From Streptomyces calvus (lineage in GTDB: Bacteria; Actinomycetota; Actinomycetes; Streptomycetales; Streptomycetaceae): DNA of 64,000 bases. Below the pieces are notes generated by a model. The model was not told where the DNA came from and did no database searches. It was given only the letters and a program-made list of their open reading frames with translations. The stretch lies in contig NZ_VCNP01000008.1 in the NCBI RefSeq assembly GCF_006782915.1, positions 52,768-116,767 of the forward strand. The letters run 5' to 3'. A program made the translations under genes and the position numbers. Shown in pieces: positions 62,138 through 64,000 of the stretch. Positions within the stretch are counted from its first letter, which is position 1, and each line of letters begins with the position of its first letter.

Positions 62138-64000
62138 TCATCCGGCGGAGGCGCTCCCGTCGTGCCGGGTGGTGTGGTCGGTGCGGGGGGCCGTGGCGGC
62201 CGGGCGTGCGGCGGGCGGTTCCTGCCGGGACTCCGCGAGGCCGATGCCGCGTTGGAAGGCCGCCATCAGGTTGGGGTCGTGGCCGCCGGTGTCCGCCGGG
62301 TCCTGGCGGGGTGCGGGGCCGTCGCGGAGCTGCGGTGCGATGTGTTCCTGGGCGCGGCGGCGGGGCAGCCGGGGTTTGCCCATGGTGCCGCGCACCGGTC
62401 CGGGGCGGGCGGTCAGGGGCGGGGTCCCGCTGTCCGCGGGGGCGGTCCGGCCGGTGTGGGGGGCTTCGGGTGCTGCCCCGGCGGACCCGGGCCGTGCGTC
62501 GCGGGCGCCGCGCAGCGGCAGCGGCGGTGCCGTGCCGGGTGACGGGTCGGGGGTGTGCGGGCGGGGTGGTGCGGCCGGCACGGGGGTGAGCGGTGGCGCG
62601 GGTGCGTCGGCCGGCGCGTCGCCGGGGGCGGCGGGCGTGAGGGGGCGGGTCGTGGGGGCGGCGCCGGTGCCGCCGCCGTGCGGATGCGGTGCCGCCGGGG
62701 TGTGCTGTCCGCCGTCGGTGTCGGCGGCGTCGGTGCCGAGGAGGGCCTGCGGCACCACGAGTACGGCCTGGACACCGCCGTAGATGTTGGTCTGGAGCCG
62801 GACCTGGATGCCGTGGCGCCGGGCGAGCTGGGAGACCACGAACAGTCCGATCCGGCCGTCGGCGAGGAGGCTGGCCACCTGCACCTGGTCGGGGTCGGTG
62901 AGCAGGGCGTTCATGCGCTCCTGCTCGTCGACGGGCATCCCGAGTCCGCGGTCCTCCACCTCTACGGCGAGTCCGGAGGTGACGAGGTTGGCCCGCAGCA
63001 GCACCTGGGTGTGCGGGGCCGAGAACACGGTGGCGTTCTCGACGAGTTCGGCGAGCAGGTGGATGACGTCGGCGACGGCGTGGCCGCGCAGGGTGCCGTC
63101 GACCGGCGGCACGAGTTTGACCCGTGAGTACTGTTCGACCTCGGCGATCGCCGAGCGCAGGACCTCGGTCACGGGGACCGGGTTGCTCCACTGCCGCCGG
63201 GAGACGGCGCCGCCGAGCACGGCGAGGTTCTCCGCGTGGCGGCGGATGCGGGTGGCGAGGTGGTCGACGTGGAAGAGGCCCTTGAGCAGGTCGGGGTCCT
63301 CCATCTCGTTCTCGAGCTCGTCGAGGATGGAGATCTCGCGGTGCACCAGCGACTGCAGCCGCCGGGCGAGGTTGACGAAGACTTCGAGTTTCTGTTCGCT
63401 GCCGGCCTGGCTGGAGAGCTGGGACGCCTGGGCGACGGCGGTGACGGCACTGTCGTGCGCGCGGGCGAGATCGGCGGCGAGCAGGTCGAAGTCGTCGGCG
63501 TCGGCGGCGGGCGGGCCGCTGTGCCCGGGTGCGGGCGGGGCGTCACCGCGGCGCAGTGTCTCGACGAGGGCACGCAGGTCGCCCTCGCGCCGGGCGGTGC
63601 TCCGGCGCAGCGCGTCGATGCGGTCGCGCACGGAGCGGGCGGCGCGGTCGGCGGCCACGGCGGCGATGACGATGCCGGCCAGCGTCACGGCCGTGGCGCC
63701 GCCGAGCACGGCCCACAGAGTGGGGCCGGGCCGCACTCCGGTGGAGCGGACGGCGAACAGCACGGCCGCGCAGGCGCTGAGGGCGACCGCGACGGGGGGC
63801 AGCACGGCGAGGCGCAGCAGTTGGGGCCGTATGTGTCTTTCACGCAGGGGCTGGGTGCTGCGCGCGGCGGGCCGTCCGTGCCGTCCGCCTTCGCGCCGGT
63901 CCGCCCGTGCGCCGGTGCCGGGGCGGCGTGCCGGGAGGTCCGCCGGGCCCGGGGCGCCGGTCCGTTCGCGGGCCGCCACGACGGTGCCGGCGGGGGGCCG
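62138..64000 (-). CDS. cvnA: Conservon sensor histidine kinase-like protein (CvnA), start at or beyond window edge
   Basis: At least 613 residues if GTG 63979 is the start; the true start may lie outside. Two hydrophobic segments (about 53-72 and 85-110) anchor it; a HAMP-like helix region follows. A dimerisation stretch with ELENEMEDPDLLKGLFHVDH near 245 and an HATPase domain (about 325-440) follow. The ATPase has LLAELVENATVFS (N box), VEDRGLGMP (G1) and DGRIGLFVVSQLARRHG (G2). No phospho-His box is obvious. The last 170 residues are Pro-rich. It heads the cvnABCD row. Confidence 0.93.
   Translation of the reverse strand, partial: RPPAGTVVAARERTGAPGPADLPARRPGTGARADRREGGRHGRPAARSTQPLRERHIRPQLLRLAVLPPVAVALSACAAVLFAVRSTGVRPGPTLWAVLGGATAVTLAGIVIAAVAADRAARSVRDRIDALRRSTARREGDLRALVETLRRGDAPPAPGHSGPPAADADDFDLLAADLARAHDSAVTAVAQASQLSSQAGSEQKLEVFVNLARRLQSLVHREISILDELENEMEDPDLLKGLFHVDHLATRIRRHAENLAVLGGAVSRRQWSNPVPVTEVLRSAIAEVEQYSRVKLVPPVDGTLRGHAVADVIHLLAELVENATVFSAPHTQVLLRANLVTSGLAVEVEDRGLGMPVDEQERMNALLTDPDQVQVASLLADGRIGLFVVSQLARRHGIQVRLQTNIYGGVQAVLVVPQALLGTDAADTDGGQHTPAAPHPHGGGTGAAPTTRPLTPAAPGDAPADAPAPPLTPVPAAPPRPHTPDPSPGTAPPLPLRGARDARPGSAGAAPEAPHTGRTAPADSGTPPLTARPGPVRGTMGKPRLPRRRAQEHIAPQLRDGPAPRQDPADTGGHDPNLMAAFQRGIGLAESRQEPPAARPAATAPRTDHTTRHDGSASAG

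Overview
The window is high-GC actinobacterial DNA, almost certainly from a Streptomyces chromosome. The reasons are strong G/C third-position bias, frequent GTG and TTG starts, 4-base start/stop overlaps, several apparently leaderless genes, and a conservon (cvnABCD) at the right edge. About 58 intact genes, two identical proline tRNA genes, four pseudogene remnants and many operator-like palindromes can be supported.

Layout. (1) 1-1.9 kb: the end of a catabolic operon encoding an RraA-fold aldolase and a GalB-like PIG-L hydratase, with a GntR/FCD regulator. (2) 2.1-20.1 kb: a myo-inositol (or inositol-derivative) utilisation region. It holds three Gfo/Idh/MocA dehydrogenases, a LacI regulator, a phytanoyl-CoA-type 2-oxoglutarate dioxygenase, an SDR, a TIM-barrel isomerase, a CUT2 ABC importer, iolC, a Cgl0159-like aldolase, iolB, iolD and a GntR/UTRA regulator. 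The divergent importer/iolC promoter region has two operator-like half-palindromes, each beside a TTGACA -35 element. A near-identical site lies upstream of the dioxygenase gene, which ties both blocks to one probable regulon. (3) 20.1-22 kb: aldo/keto reductase and Nudix hydrolase.

(4) 22.1-32.2 kb: the most striking locus. A secreted 3032-residue RHS/YD-repeat polymorphic toxin carries DNRLRE and golvesin-like domains, an RHS core, a Hint autoprotease domain and a C-terminal SCP1.201/DddA-like deaminase (HAE and CxxC motifs). A SMI1/KNR4 (SUKH) protein, the probable immunity protein, follows behind two strong hairpins.

(5) 32.2-37.1 kb: tRNA-Pro, DUF309 protein, cobF and cobK of aerobic cobalamin synthesis, a diacylglycerol-kinase-like protein and a TauE/SafE permease. 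(6) 37.1-42 kb: an accessory islet with a MatC/SLC13-type carboxylate transporter, a PrpF-family isomerase and a LysR regulator. It is bordered by an MFS fragment on one side and by frameshifted integrase and IS481 transposase remnants on the other. (7) 42-46.6 kb: thiolase, Dps, a 19-bp tandem repeat array, DUF3140, a HhH endonuclease-like protein, a DUF574 methyltransferase and a DUF4916 Nudix-like protein.

(8) 46.7-51.1 kb: a CUT1 sugar ABC transporter in the order ATPase, permease, permease, lipoprotein (reverse strand), resembling LpqY-SugABC. (9) 51.1-53.6 kb: a LuxR remnant, the second identical tRNA-Pro, and a split transketolase behind a MerR-type promoter. (10) 53.6-60 kb: MmcQ/YjbR, GNAT, XRE-cupin, a B12-binding radical SAM enzyme, LysR, and the tdh-kbl threonine degradation pair. 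(11) 60-64 kb: cvnA-B-C-D plus a GAF-domain gene, with cvnA running to the window edge.
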